Below, piece after piece: positions 42,270 to 53,428 of a stretch of DNA of 64,000 bases. The DNA is from Saturnia japonica (Eukaryota > Arthropoda > Insecta > Lepidoptera > Saturniidae). A model generated the notes under the pieces. That model saw only the letters and a program-made list of their open reading frames with translations, was not told the DNA's origin and did not search any database. The first letter of the stretch is position 1; the number at the start of each line of letters is the position of its first letter. The position numbers and the translations under genes are program-made. Location: contig CM065313.1 of NCBI GenBank assembly GCA_033032175.1, positions 1-64,000 on the forward strand, read 5' to 3'.

Positions 42270-45200
42270 CCGCCCCACCCTGCTCCTACCGTGTTCCTCA
42301 ACATCTCTCCTCAGAGTTGTTGAATGCCCGCGGCATCTTTTACTTTATTTCACAATCGAAAACGCTGTACATCTGACCGTTGTTTGACGTCAAATTTATC
42401 GACTACCTTGCGTTATAGAAAACAAAATGTCAAAGATATTTTGGAGGCCAGAGGAGAACATTTTACTTCAATTAATTTTTCAAAATACAAAATAGTAATA
42501 ATAAATAAGTATAATATTATTATTATTTTAGTATACTAATAGTATGTATTAAGAGTAACTTGTTGGAAATTACTTACAAAGTACTTTTTTATATGTAAAT
42601 TTTTGTTCTTTTAAATTGTTCCGAAAAACTCGCCACACGCATAGCCTAGTACGTATTAACCACATAGACTTGAAATATTTGTGTACTAGTATAAACTGCT
42701 TCACAGTCAAAGAGTGAAGGTTAGTGTCCATCAGCTGCGCTCAAACGAATCGCAGTAATTCTCCCACAAGGTTAACTCTGCAAGTATGCACCGTATAAGT
42801 GTGATTCGGTTCTGATATAAGGAGTGATTAGAGGTCGATAGTGTAGGTACAAGACACTCACAGCACTGACCACACTGGACTCTTATCAGCAGATGCTTCA
42901 ACTTAACCATCATCAGATAATTTGTGGATTTCAAAGAAAACTGTTCCACATTTGTTTATCGGCCTACCTATACAATTAATAAGTGTCTGTTTGTAATGTC
43001 AAAATAACATCTTTTTTAAAATTTTGTCTGTGTGTTTGTTCCAGGTAATCTCCAAAACGGTGGAACTGATTTTGACGGGACTTTCACTGGTAGATGTTTG
43101 ATTTTATAGGGAGTAACTTAGGCTACTTCTATAATTTTTTTTAAATTAGGCTTCCGCACAAATAAATAAAAAACTGGTCATGGTGAATCAATTTGGGCGC
43201 TCAAATGGCTTATGCTGAGTACCATAAGATATATAGCAAATTAATGTACTAAATAATTGTATACATTAAAAAGACTTACAAAAAAGTCAGCGAGAGTCAT
43301 CTATCTTTTATGGAATACCCACAATAAGCATTTTTATCTTTGAAATAGTCGGGAGCAGAAAAACAAGATTCGCACGGGCATTCTCTAGGTGTTTCTTATT
43401 AAGTAGTAAGGCTATATACTTAGACCAATAGAATAATTATCAGCTAGTAAAAGCTCTCATGTCTACAAGTGTAATTAGCGTAACATTACATGAAGATTAT
43501 TGGCCTCCGTCCCTATTAAGGGTTGACCCCAAAATTAAGTGTAGTAAGTACTTACATACATACAACAATGTCTGTAAAAAATGACATATTGTAAGGGACT
43601 CTGTAGCTGATGTATTTTCATATATGTATAATAGTGTAAACAAAGAAGACACAAACAACACAGTAATATAATTATGTCATTTACTTAAATAACTTTAGAT
43701 AATAGGCTTAACTACATCTGCAGAACTTTGAAGTTGAGTCCTCGGGCCAGTGTGTTTTATCCTTGTAATAAAACAAAAGTAACAAGTTTGGAGTGTTGTC
43801 TGTATGTAGAGACATGCTGTACTGTACATAATATGTTTGTGACATCATAGCAACACAGTGTTTATTGCGATTTATCTAAATATAATGAGAACTAAGCTTA
43901 TGAATGTTTGATATTACTAGATTATTGATTAGATCTAGAGTCAGTTATGTACTTAGTTGTCTGGCATGGATGTGCCCACTGCTCACCAACTTGTATATCT
44001 AACAAACACACTCATACACACATTTATAATTGTGTGTGTGTGTGCATTTGTGAGTGTTTGACCCTAGTAAGCACTCAGCTCTGCAATAACTGAATCATGT
44101 TGTCAAATGGTGTACAAGTAGTGCGTAGTGACAGAAACATGTCACTTAGTTTATATTTGCACTTTTTTAAGTCTCACTCACAAGTTATAAAATAAAATAA
44201 GGCCTGTATGTAACTATAACATTGTGTTTTATTTATAAGTATCTAATCACTGCATCCTAAAGGATCTAAGAAATATTTCCCTGAAGCTATTGCTGACTCC
44301 TATTTAATGTGAAAATTAATTCATAAAGTAAATACAAATATGTACTAAATACAATAATGCTCATCACGGTGACATTGCTTTAAACTAGTGCTTGGCAAAA
44401 TGTTTGTACAGCACCTGACTATTTGGTCTTTAAGATTAAGGTCACAATGGATACAGTTTTCTTATTGAAGTTGTCACCTACATGATCTCTCACTCAGGAG
44501 TGAGACATTCTAACTGGACTGATTACAGATATATTACCAGAAAATAAGCAAATTGAGTCTGCTCTTTTTAGCATTGTACTCATACAAGGCTTAGTTAAGG
44601 TCACTGACAAGATCTATCTACAACTTATCTTATTATATTAAGTGAGCAATTCTTGTATATATATATGTAATTGGTTTCTTAGAAACTGCTGCAAAGATTT
44701 CTATGAAACTTTGCATTTAGGTAATGTTTTACATCCCAAGTTTACCTAGATAGGTGTTTTTCATTTTTTGTTTATAAGACACTCAGATTTGTCGCTCAGA
44801 TATTGTTATTAATATATTACTTACTCTCTTAACTAATAATTAATTTTTAAATAATATCACGGACATAAATTGAAATACTAAACATTTCACTATTATTATT
44901 TTTATACTATTTGACTGTAACTTATCTTTAAATGAATAAAATTGTAATATGATGTGACAAGCTGAGCCGAGCTGCCGATAGCTCATAATGTTGACTATTT
45001 ATGAATGTGACACAAGACTAAAAACAAGCACTGTGTGGTGGAGTAATACCATACCATGGAAATCATCAAATTCTACCAAAATATGATAAATTTAACATTC
45101 TAAGAACTAGAAAATAGGTCCTCTGGAGTAGAAATTGGTAAAGTATGATAGTTTTGGTTGAATACAAGGAAATATTAAAATTTTGATGCCGCTGTTATGA

Positions 45201-45908
45201 CAACTGTCACACTTTAGGTTGTGAGCCCTGAGGGTATCATCCATCTATCCAGAATACACAAAAACCAGCTAAGATTGACACAGGGGTTTAAGTTCCTCAA
45301 GTTACATTTATGGTAGTTTAAGTACACAGACAACAACTAGAAATAATGGGGATTGAGAATTCTAGTTTTTATTTATTTTCACTATCAATGATAGGTTCAT
45401 ACATCACACCCACAGCTTCATTTGTTATAGGTTGATTTTTTTACTTATTTTGAATGATACTTGTCATGAAACTTTCATCTTGTTATACAGTAGTAACATT
45501 TATAAAACTTCAGGTAAAATCTTTAAAATCCTTACGGGAGGTGTACTTCACTCAACTAACCACTGTGCATAAACCTGTGTTGCAGACACACGGGCTACTG
45601 TCCGTGTCGGAAGCTACGCCTGTATATAACGATATCAAATGCAAGAAGCATGTTCTGAGCCTTCTACTGCCATTGCACATTAAGTATGCTAGAAGTGGTT
45701 GGTACAGGATATCATTCAGACAAGAGAATGCATGTAAATAAGGTACGGAACAAAATAACACAAGAAAACCAATGCCAAATGTCCGAGGACCTCCATCTCC
45801 AGGTAGAAATAAGACACAAGGATCAACACCTACAACTTATAATTAAATGTACTAAAATTAAATTTTACATATTTTACATAAAAAGGTTAGGTGGCTCAGT
45901 TGTTCGAT
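42270..45908. other. Testican 3' region and intergenic DNA
   Basis: A possible poly(A) signal AATAAA is at about 42500. Further on is AT-rich DNA with a dispersed-repeat fragment (about 43010-43170, GGTGGAACTGATTTTGACGG) and a TG microsatellite near 44030. An open frame at 45454-45741 has no recognised motif and I do not call it a gene. Confidence 0.45.
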
Positions 45909-46082
45909 TTACTTCTCTTCTTCGAGGCCCTTGAATTTTCCGTTGTAATAGGGTATATTCGCAACGAAGACCTTCCAGTCGGTGACATACAGCAGAGTCA
46001 GGAACGCAGCGCCCCCGAACCCGAGAGCAGTGGATGTAAAAGCACTCGCAATCTCCAAATGCTTCTTTCCAAAGCGCACCAT
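45909..46082 (-). CDS. Cytochrome bc1 complex 6.4-kDa-type subunit (UQCR11/subunit 10), 57 aa
   Basis: ATG at 46080-46082 opens 57 codons ending TAA at 45909-45911: [20 protein letters not shown], a hydrophobic helix (about residues 13-33; [13 protein letters not shown]), then [19 protein letters not shown] and a short charged tail. The TDW...PYxNGKF ending is the hallmark of the small complex III subunit UQCR11. The length fits (about 56 residues) and the gene needs one exon only. It acts in the mitochondrial inner membrane, in ubiquinol-cytochrome c reductase. A short AT-rich leader precedes it. Assignment is by motif recognition without a search. Confidence 0.8.
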   Translation of the reverse strand: MVRFGKKHLEIASAFTSTALGFGGAAFLTLLYVTDWKVFVANIPYYNGKFKGLEEEK

Positions 46083-46430
46083 TTTTTATAGATTTTGAAA
46101 TATTCGTATCCACTACTTGTTACGTAAATTCAAGCCCTCTTTGATCAAGCCTAGACAAACTACGAAAATACGTAGAAATGACCATAGACCAATAACCAGA
46201 GGGAAATGACAATAATTGTCAAGCAGGGTTGGTATGTCGAAATTCTGTATTTTCCCCATATTCATATTTTCTTTTTCCCCAAAATGATACGTATGAAACT
46301 TTTCCAATTATTTTTTTTTTCAAACAGAGAATAATTAAGAAATTATAATTAATATGTGTATTTAAGCAATTAATATTAAAATAGTTAAATATTCATGTCA
46401 ATAATTTTTATTTAAAAAATAGTATTGATG

Positions 46431-47302
46431 TCACTCTTCTTCTTCTTCTTCCTAACTTGGCAACCGGTCCTCTTTAATGAAGACCATTACTGCCATTGTC
46501 GAGTGAGTTATATTGTCAAGTGTTATGACGACTCAGTAGCCTAACAAGATGGTGGCTCCCTTGTTAGAACTTTCTAGAAATTTTTTGTGGGATCTCGGAA
46601 TGAATGCTTTCAGCTTATATTTATAATCCACCTCACTTATGCACAAAACCAAACTATATCACGCAAAACGCCACCAATATCACATAATATAGGGTCAAAA
46701 ACCTAAGTAAATGAATTAAAAATAACAACCACAACATGTCACTTCAAGATCCCGCCAAAAACTCCTGATGTCACTCAATACCTCTGTCTGCACTAATACA
46801 ATTGTAATAATATTTTACCTTTACAGTGGAAAGAAAGTTCATAGTGAAGACACCAATTAACACTTGAGAAAGTCCTGAGAATCACGATTTATAGTTTCAC
46901 AACACTTCTCTTTTTTATGATATTACTTGACGCACATATTATAATTTTACTGTTACTAGGTTACCACACTTTAACACACGTAAGTCCAAAAAGTTGGTGT
47001 TTTTGGCGGGATCTTGAAGTGATTTACTTAAGTTTTTGACCCTATATTATGTAATATTAGTGGCGTTTTGCGTGATATAGTTTAGTTTTTGTGCATAAGT
47101 GAAGTGGATTATAAATATAAGCTGAAAGCATTCATTCTGAAGTCCCACAAAGTCTTCCTAGAAAGTTCTAACAAGGTAGCCATCATCTTGTTAGGATACT
47201 GAATCGTCATAACACATGACAATATAATTCACTCGATAATGGCAGTAATGTTCTTCATTTAAGAGGACTGGTTGCCAAGTTAGGAATAAGAAGAAGAAGT
47301 CC
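46431..47302. mobile_element. Foldback element with about 310-bp inverted arms
   Basis: 46440-46770 reads TTCTTCCTAACTTGGCAACC...GATCCCGCCAAAAAC. It is mirrored at 46995-47300 as GTTTTTGGCGGGATC...GGTTGCCAAGTTAGGAA. The arms share AACAAG.TGG, CTAGAAAGTTCTAACAAG, TTATAATCCAC and GCGTTTTGCGTGATATAG in inverse order, with scattered differences. The spacer is about 215 bp. One further single-arm copy lies at 52935-53165. No coding capacity. Confidence 0.85.
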
Positions 47303-47744
47303 AAAGAGTTCTTACAATAACATGCACTTCATTTTGAAAATGAGTGACGATAATAAAGTAACTGCAAAATCACTGGTTTGGAAATTAACAACTTTAGTGA
47401 CTCGTACATTCTAGTGGTAGTCATGTAAAATTGTACAACAATTCAATTTCATCGAGTGGTTAAATCGGACTCTAGTCGCATACGACCGACTATCACCATT
47501 TTTCTTTACAAAATCACGTCTCACAAATTTAATAGTCATTAAACGTTGATGGTTCTGATTCTTTAGGAAAAAGGAAAGAATATTTTACTTGCTCCTCGAT
47601 TTGATTCAACACTTTCACGGGTATTTGGAAAAAAGCACACATTTTCTTTTTTAAACAATCTCTTATTCTTAGTAAACAATTCAGTGTATTGTTTATTGCT
47701 TATCTTGTTTCTATCCTTTTGTCTTTACAAAGCCCTACCACCAT

Positions 47745-47870
47745 GCTATGGTTTTATCACGATGTTTTCCTTCACCGACAGCTCAGGCTCATTGCAGGGA
47801 TTCAAATTCACGTCGATCGACGCGGTATTCATACACGCCATCAACTGAGCCATCATTGCTTTCTTAACGT
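47745..47870 (-). repeat. tRNA-derived SINE fragment
   Basis: The minus strand reads GATGGCTCAGTTGATGGCGT (A-box-like), then about 35 bases on TTTGAATCCCTGCAATGAG (B-box-like), then GCTGTCGGTGAAGGAAAACA. It shares its core with 23375-23500. Confidence 0.5.
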
Positions 47871-48483
47871 GTACTCAAAAAATGTATAGAAATAACTATT
47901 TTCACTTAATTAGGTACTCAAAAACTCGCGAGTTGGCTGTATACTCTCTTTCCTTCGTCTCTTCTTAATGGTATAATAAAAAAGCTGCGGTGCGTTATCG
48001 AACATCCCTAACACCTTGTTATTCAACCTTTATACGTATGATATCGAAAATGCTACGTAAATGTATTGTAAGATATCACAATATGCTGACGATATTACGG
48101 TAATTGGTTAAGGATATTGCTCAAGAAGATATTTATTTATCTAGGGGAATTTTGGTTTTGCAAAACTGGTTAAATAGACACGGGTTAAACTTATCTCCTG
48201 TTACAAGCTCTATTGTTATTTTTACAAGAAAACGTCTCAAACTAAGAATTAATATCATTGTTGAAAATATTTGAATTCCAGAAGAACATTAAAAGAAAAT
48301 TCTGGGGATTATTTTAGATTTGAAATTATCGTTTAAACCTCATATCAATTACGTTCTAGTTAAGTGTGAAAAATGTCTTAATATTATGAGATGTCTAGCA
48401 GGTGTTCGGTGGGGTGTTCATCCTTTTTATTTAAAATTGATTTATAATGCTTTGGTTCGTAGTGTATTCGATTATGGTTTTTG

Positions 48484-49276
48484 AAGTGAAACTTCTTTAT
48501 CGACGTATGGGAGAAATTTTGTAGCAGTGTAAAAAAAAATCGTCACGTTTTTCGGTTACGCGCCATGTTGCTTTTTTTATCAAAGTTTAGTATAGTGACG
48601 TAAAGAATATAATGTAATATATTATAATAATAACAACAATATATTAGTTTTGAAGTTTGGTTTGAAATAAGAATAACAATATATTAATTTGAAAGTGATA
48701 AAATAAAAAGACTTATTCAAATTTAAGTGAATTTACAAGAAAAGTGAGAGTGATTATATATTTCGTTTTATAAATTCAACACGTATGAGCATGATTTTAA
48801 TATTTATTTGAGGTTGACCTCACTTTTTGATTGTAAGTATCAGTGAATGTATATAAATCTGTTAAAATTAGCAAGTATTAATAAATATGACTGTAAATCT
48901 TGTGAATATTATTAATTCTAAAAACAATAAAAAATATAAATTAAATAATAATTTAAAAATAAAACAAAACACGATTAGAAAATAAAAATATGTATACGTA
49001 CATCTTTTTTAATTATTCGTTTTTAATGATTTATTTATTCATTTTTAATTTTATAAAATCGTTGCATTTCTACAAGATTAACTGTCATCATATAATTGTA
49101 TTACTTTGAAAAGATAATTCCAATTATTTATTCATAACTTGTGTAATTGATTAAGTCATTAAATTTAATACGGAAAAAAATATTTTTCTTATGGCTTAAA
49201 CCTTATCTACCCCATTTTCGTGAAGTTGCAAATAGTAGAAAAATGATATGTCGTAAAGAAGTTTCACTTCTTACCT
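48484..49276. mobile_element. Non-autonomous element with TIR GAAGTGAAACTTCTTTA, inserted in the LINE
   Basis: GAAGTGAAACTTCTTTA at 48484 is exactly inverted at the right end (TAAAGAAGTTTCACTTC, ending near 49276). The LINE frame breaks off at DYGF on one side and resumes on the other. About 790 bp, AT-rich, no transposase seen. Confidence 0.7.
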
Positions 49277-49586
49277 ACCAGAGTACACACACACATTTTT
49301 TTTATGGGCACCATCTCAGAGAAATACATAGAGAAGCTGAATTTGTTGCAAGCCAGAGCCCTTAGATTAATTACTGGGGCAATGAAATCAACTCCCAAAA
49401 ATACGTTGCAGGTTGAGTGTGGGGATCCTCCTCTGGACCTGAGGCGGCAATTGTTTTCTGACAAGTTTTTTTTAGTGCTAATAGCTATATGTTTCATCCA
49501 ATAATTCCCAAAATTCGGTCTCTGTCGACGCTTGTTAGATCTTCTCCGTATTGGGCTTATAAAAACATAATCGATTGGTTTTAATT

Positions 49587-49828
49587 TTTTGACGTGACAA
49601 CGTCATATAATTCGATGGAGCCGGCTGCACGCACGAAAAAACATGACTCATGCGGTGTTACCTCGCTCTGAGGCGTTCCATTTAAGGCTTGAAGTGCAAG
49701 CGAGAGCGAGGAACGAGCAACAAAGAGGCACAATCAGCCTCCGCGTTCGGCAGCGTTCGATATCTGTCTTGCATTGCATTAAAATGATACCATTCCATCA
49801 TTATATTCTTATGACGTTGTCACGTTCA
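49587..49828. mobile_element. Small MITE with TIR TGACGTGACAACGTCATA, inserted in the LINE
   Basis: TGACGTGACAACGTCATA near 49587 is inverted as TATGACGTTGTCACGTT near 49811. The left half (TTCGATGGAGCCGGCTGCAC...AAAGAGGCACAAT) recurs inverted at 51013-51190, a second partial copy. Confidence 0.65.
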
Positions 49829-51012
49829 ACTATCGTCAGTAAACCGACTTTACAGACAACCGATTTTTTTTCAAGTCTAAACATATCCTTGATCCATCTC
49901 ATCTCAAACATAGTAGGTTTCCTCTCTCTGCATTTGTCTCAATTTAGAATTAGTTAAAGATGATCCTTTTACATCAAAACATTTTCTTAGAATTGTAGAT
50001 ACACATTGGCGAGGTTGGCATTATATTTTTACTGATGCCTCAAAACAATCGCAACAAGGGTCTGTATGTATGGATATTCCATGAAAATTACATAATTCAG
50101 AAAATAAAGTGTCCTCTGGAAACTCCTGTTTTTAACGGGGAATGTAGAGGGATTATGGAAGCTATAAAATATATTTTGATCCTTAAGCTATCTATTACAG
50201 TAATTTTTTCTGATTGTTTAAGTGTTCTATATTCATTTCAAAGTAACCCTTTCAAAGAAGTTAATAAAAACTATATTGTATTTCAGTGCAAGGATCTTTT
50301 ATTAAGATGTTTTCTCTCACAATTAAAAGTAGTTTTGGCCTGGATTCCAGGACACAGTGGTATCCCTGGGAATGAACGAGCTGATTTAGCTGCTAAAGAA
50401 CCAATAGTTTGTGGTGATAAGGTCCCCTGTAAAAATTATCCACAAGACTTAATGTTAATTCCGAACCGTGATTTGAAACTAAGATGGTCTCATAGATGCA
50501 ATGGTAGTAGTAGACAAAAGGGCTCTAAATTTGCACATCTTCAACCAGTTATTCCAAATAAACAGTGGTTCTATAAAGTTCATGTTATTAGAAAAATTTT
50601 GTCTATCATTTGCAGAATGCGATTTATTGTATACCTGTACATTTAAGGAAACTACGTATTATGAATTCATCAATTTGTGAGTGTGGGCTTGATGAGGGTT
50701 CCCTTGAGCATAGTTTTTTTGTTTGCCCGAAATTTAACCATTCTCCTTTATTTGATGCAAACATAAGTTATAGTTTTCCATTACCGATTAATTCCATTAC
50801 AGATACTTCAATTTTATTAATTATAGATTACGGACTGTCGTTAACGTGAAAATGTTTGTTATATTAAAATATATTATGTTAAAAAATATCACTATGTCAT
50901 GTACTACGATTATAGATTTTTATATATGTCCATTAAAAACATCAATTGAAGTGTGATATTTAACTTCTTACAATTTGGGTTATTCTGCTGAGAATAGGAC
51001 GATGATAGGAAA

Positions 51013-51190
51013 AGTAAGAAATGAAAGGGCCGAACGCGGAGGCCTATTGTGCCTCTTTGTCGCTCGTTCCGCGCTCTCGCTTGCACTTCAAGCCTTAAAT
51101 GGAACGCCTCAGAGCGAGGTAACGCCGCATGAGTCATGTTTTTTCTTGCGTGCAGTCGGCTCCATCGAATTATAAGACGTTGTCACGTCA
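51013..51190 (-). repeat. Second, partial copy of the TGACGTGACAACGTC MITE
   Basis: Inverted relative to 49587-49750, with about 90 percent identity by eye. It ends at GACGTTGTCACGTCAAAAAT. Confidence 0.65.
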
Positions 51191-51193
51191 AAA

Positions 51194-51525
51194 ATTACAA
51201 ACTAATCTATGAATCTAACTAACATCCGTATTAGTTAATACACTGATATTCGTTAAAAACGGTGCCTAATATAGTGATTCTATTATACGAAATACCAATA
51301 GATTCCTAATACAAATATTACAAACTAATCTGTGAACCTAACTAATATCCGTATTAGCTAATACGCTGATATTCGTTAAAAACGGTGCCTAACATATAGT
51401 GATTCTATAATACTTAATACCAATAGATTCCTAATACAAATATTACAAACTAATCTGTGAACCTAACTAATATCCGTATTAGCTAATACGCTGATATTCG
51501 TTAAAAACGGTGATTAATATAGTGC
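51194..51525. repeat. Tandem repeat of about 124 bp (2.6 copies)
   Basis: ATTACAAACTAATCT starts units at 51194, 51317 and 51442. Units share CCGTATTAG.TAATACGCTGATATTCG and AACGGTGCCTAA. The flank out to about 51860 is repeated once more at 59780-60040. Confidence 0.85.
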
Positions 51526-51863
51526 TTCTGTTCTCATTGCTTGCTTACTGTGTTATCAACACTGCAGTTTTCATACGAAGCCTGACGTGTATAATGATGT
51601 CTTTACTATACATACCTAGCTGCGCATACGATCAGCCAGCAACCAGCGGTGGTTTCTATACGAAATTTCAAATCATGTAGATATCTCGCTTACTCGCAAG
51701 ATGCGTCCCCCTATAACGGACAAAGAGAGAGGTACCTGCGGTGACTCGCCGCGCGGATCGTGAATCGCGTGCCTATTATAAGACTAATATTTGGTAACAT
51801 ATTATTCTGTATTCGTGGATCTTAATATATTATTCCGTGGCGCGTATTATAATCCCTTTACCT

Positions 51864-52620
51864 TGTAGAAGAACTATTGCAAAGGGAGAATCCTCTGACC
51901 AGACGGGTGTTATGTCTGGCGGGCAGCTGCCCAACGGTTGTAGTCGGGTTCTTGTATATACACTCAATCGAAGAGTTAATTTCTAAAGTGCGATGTAGGA
52001 TGCGTCGTATGTGGCTCGATAGATGTCGCTGTGTGTCGCTATGTAGATGTCGCTACATCACTCCCCTCCGAGACCGGAGGTCGATAGCAGGTTGAGTCGT
52101 CCATACATCTTGTGATGCTTGCCGGGCCAGTGGAATGTTCCAGAGTGAGTCAGAACCAGATGCCGCATAGTTCACGGTGAGTCGGAACTGTCTGCGGTGA
52201 TGCCCCAGTGAGTCGGGGTGATGCTCCCAGTGAGTCGGGGTGATGCTCCAGTGAGTTGGGGATGATGCCCCAGTGAGTCGGGGTGATGCTGCAAGAATGC
52301 TCCAGTGAGTCGGAGTGTTGCAGAGCTGCGTAGTAGTGGCTGGCTGCTGCGTCAACCAGGAGAGAAGTGCGTCTCTGCTGGCTGACCGGCCGAAGTGCAG
52401 TGTGCTGTGCCAAGGTCGCTGAGAAGGCTGTGGGTGACGACCAGGAATGCGCTCCACTGCATGCTGGTGGTCAAGATACCCGAAGTAGCCGTGGATGCTG
52501 GCTGGCTGTATGACTCGTTGCTCGAAAGCTTGTGGAGAAGTGATGATGACGTCACGATGTAGCTGTGCGAAGAAGGTTGCGCTGACGTTCACCTCTATTC
52601 CATAGTACCTCCAACGCAAA
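51864..52620 (-). mobile_element. Miniature LTR retrotransposon copy C (3' LTR plus internal region)
   Basis: The LTR is 51864-52057, 194 bp, starting TGTAGCGACATC and ending CTACA on the minus strand. Just upstream on that strand is a purine-rich GGAGGGGAGTGA (polypurine tract). The internal region to about 52600 holds a short tandem repeat (CCAGTGAGTCGGGGTGATG, several copies, 52200-52320) and sequence shared with copy B. No Gag or polymerase motif is present. The 5' LTR is missing. Confidence 0.7.
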
Positions 52621-52934
52621 GTCAATCTAATGAAAGTTTTGTCAAAGTAAAGTACACACATGATTGTTGAGTAACATTTAGCATTACGCAGCGCACGTAA
52701 TGGAAGCTCTCAAAAGCAATAATCCTTCTTTGTTTTTGCAATATTTTTCATTGATTCTTCCCTTCTATTGGTCGTAGCGTTTTGTTATATAGCCTATAGA
52801 AGCCTTCTTCGAATAATGGGATATCCAACAAAATATATTTTTTCCATTCGAAGAAGTAGTTCCTGAGATTAGAGCGTTCAACCAAACAAACAAACGAAGA
52901 AACTCTTCAGCTTAATAGTAGTAGTATAGATCCA

Positions 52935-53165
52935 TTAACTTAGGTTTTAGACCCTATATAGCGCTTAGAAGCGTTTTGTGTTATATAGCTTGTGCATGTG
53001 AAATGGATTATAAATATAAACTGGAAGCATACATTTTGTTGTGCTACAAAAACTCTCTAGAAAGTTCAAATAAGGGAGCCACCATCTTGTTTACCACTAT
53101 AATCACTTGATAATGGCAGTAATAGTTTTTAATAAAGAGGACTAGTTGGCAAGTGAGTAAGAAGG
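52935..53165. repeat. Single arm of the foldback element
   Basis: Same orientation as 47025-47300, with the blocks GACCCTATAT, GGATTATAAATATAA, CTAGAAAGTTC, GATAATGGCAGTAAT and GAGGACTAGTTGGCAAG, and more divergence. Confidence 0.7.
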
Positions 53166-53428
53166 GTGATTAAATAGCTACTGTCACAAAAAAAAATTAC
53201 ATTAGGTCGATCAAAAAAAAATTGCCAGTGAAAAATTATAAATTGTTTTTTTTATTCACATCCCTAGTGTGTTCATGTTCATGCTCAATATCGAGATTTC
53301 GATTACAACGATGAATATCAAACATCCCTAATTTGTTTACATAATTTATCTGGTAAATCAAGGAGAGTTTTTAAATTGTGGAGCAGTGAATTGTTTAGAT
53401 ACTTAGATAGGATAAGTCCACGAACTCC

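Larger units (their letters stand above)
48010..50850 (+). pseudogene. Degenerate LINE (RNase H-bearing, I/R1-like) broken by two nested elements
   Basis: Pieces in order: reverse transcriptase palm with YADDITVI (near 48085), RHGLNLSP, then LGIILDLKLSFKPHINYV and RSVFDYGF to 48483. After an insertion comes EKLNLLQARALRLITGAMKS and ECGDPPLDLRRQ (49304-49470). After a second insertion the RNase H follows: TDASKQ (50030), GECRGIMEAIKY, VIFSDCLSVL and VLAWIPGHSGIPGNERADLA (50330-50400), then a C-terminal cysteine region (SICECGLDEGSLEHSFFVC). The many stops show it is dead. The RNase H separates it from the Jockey element at 12244. Confidence 0.8.

Noticed and set aside
45454..45741. Open frame of 95 codons beside the UQCR11-type gene
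   Set aside because: No domain, no clear splice structure and no recognised relative; likely chance.
46103..46320. Further exon of the UQCR11-type gene upstream on the minus strand
   Set aside because: The ATG context and the 57-residue length already match the family; the 64-codon frame there shows no related motif.
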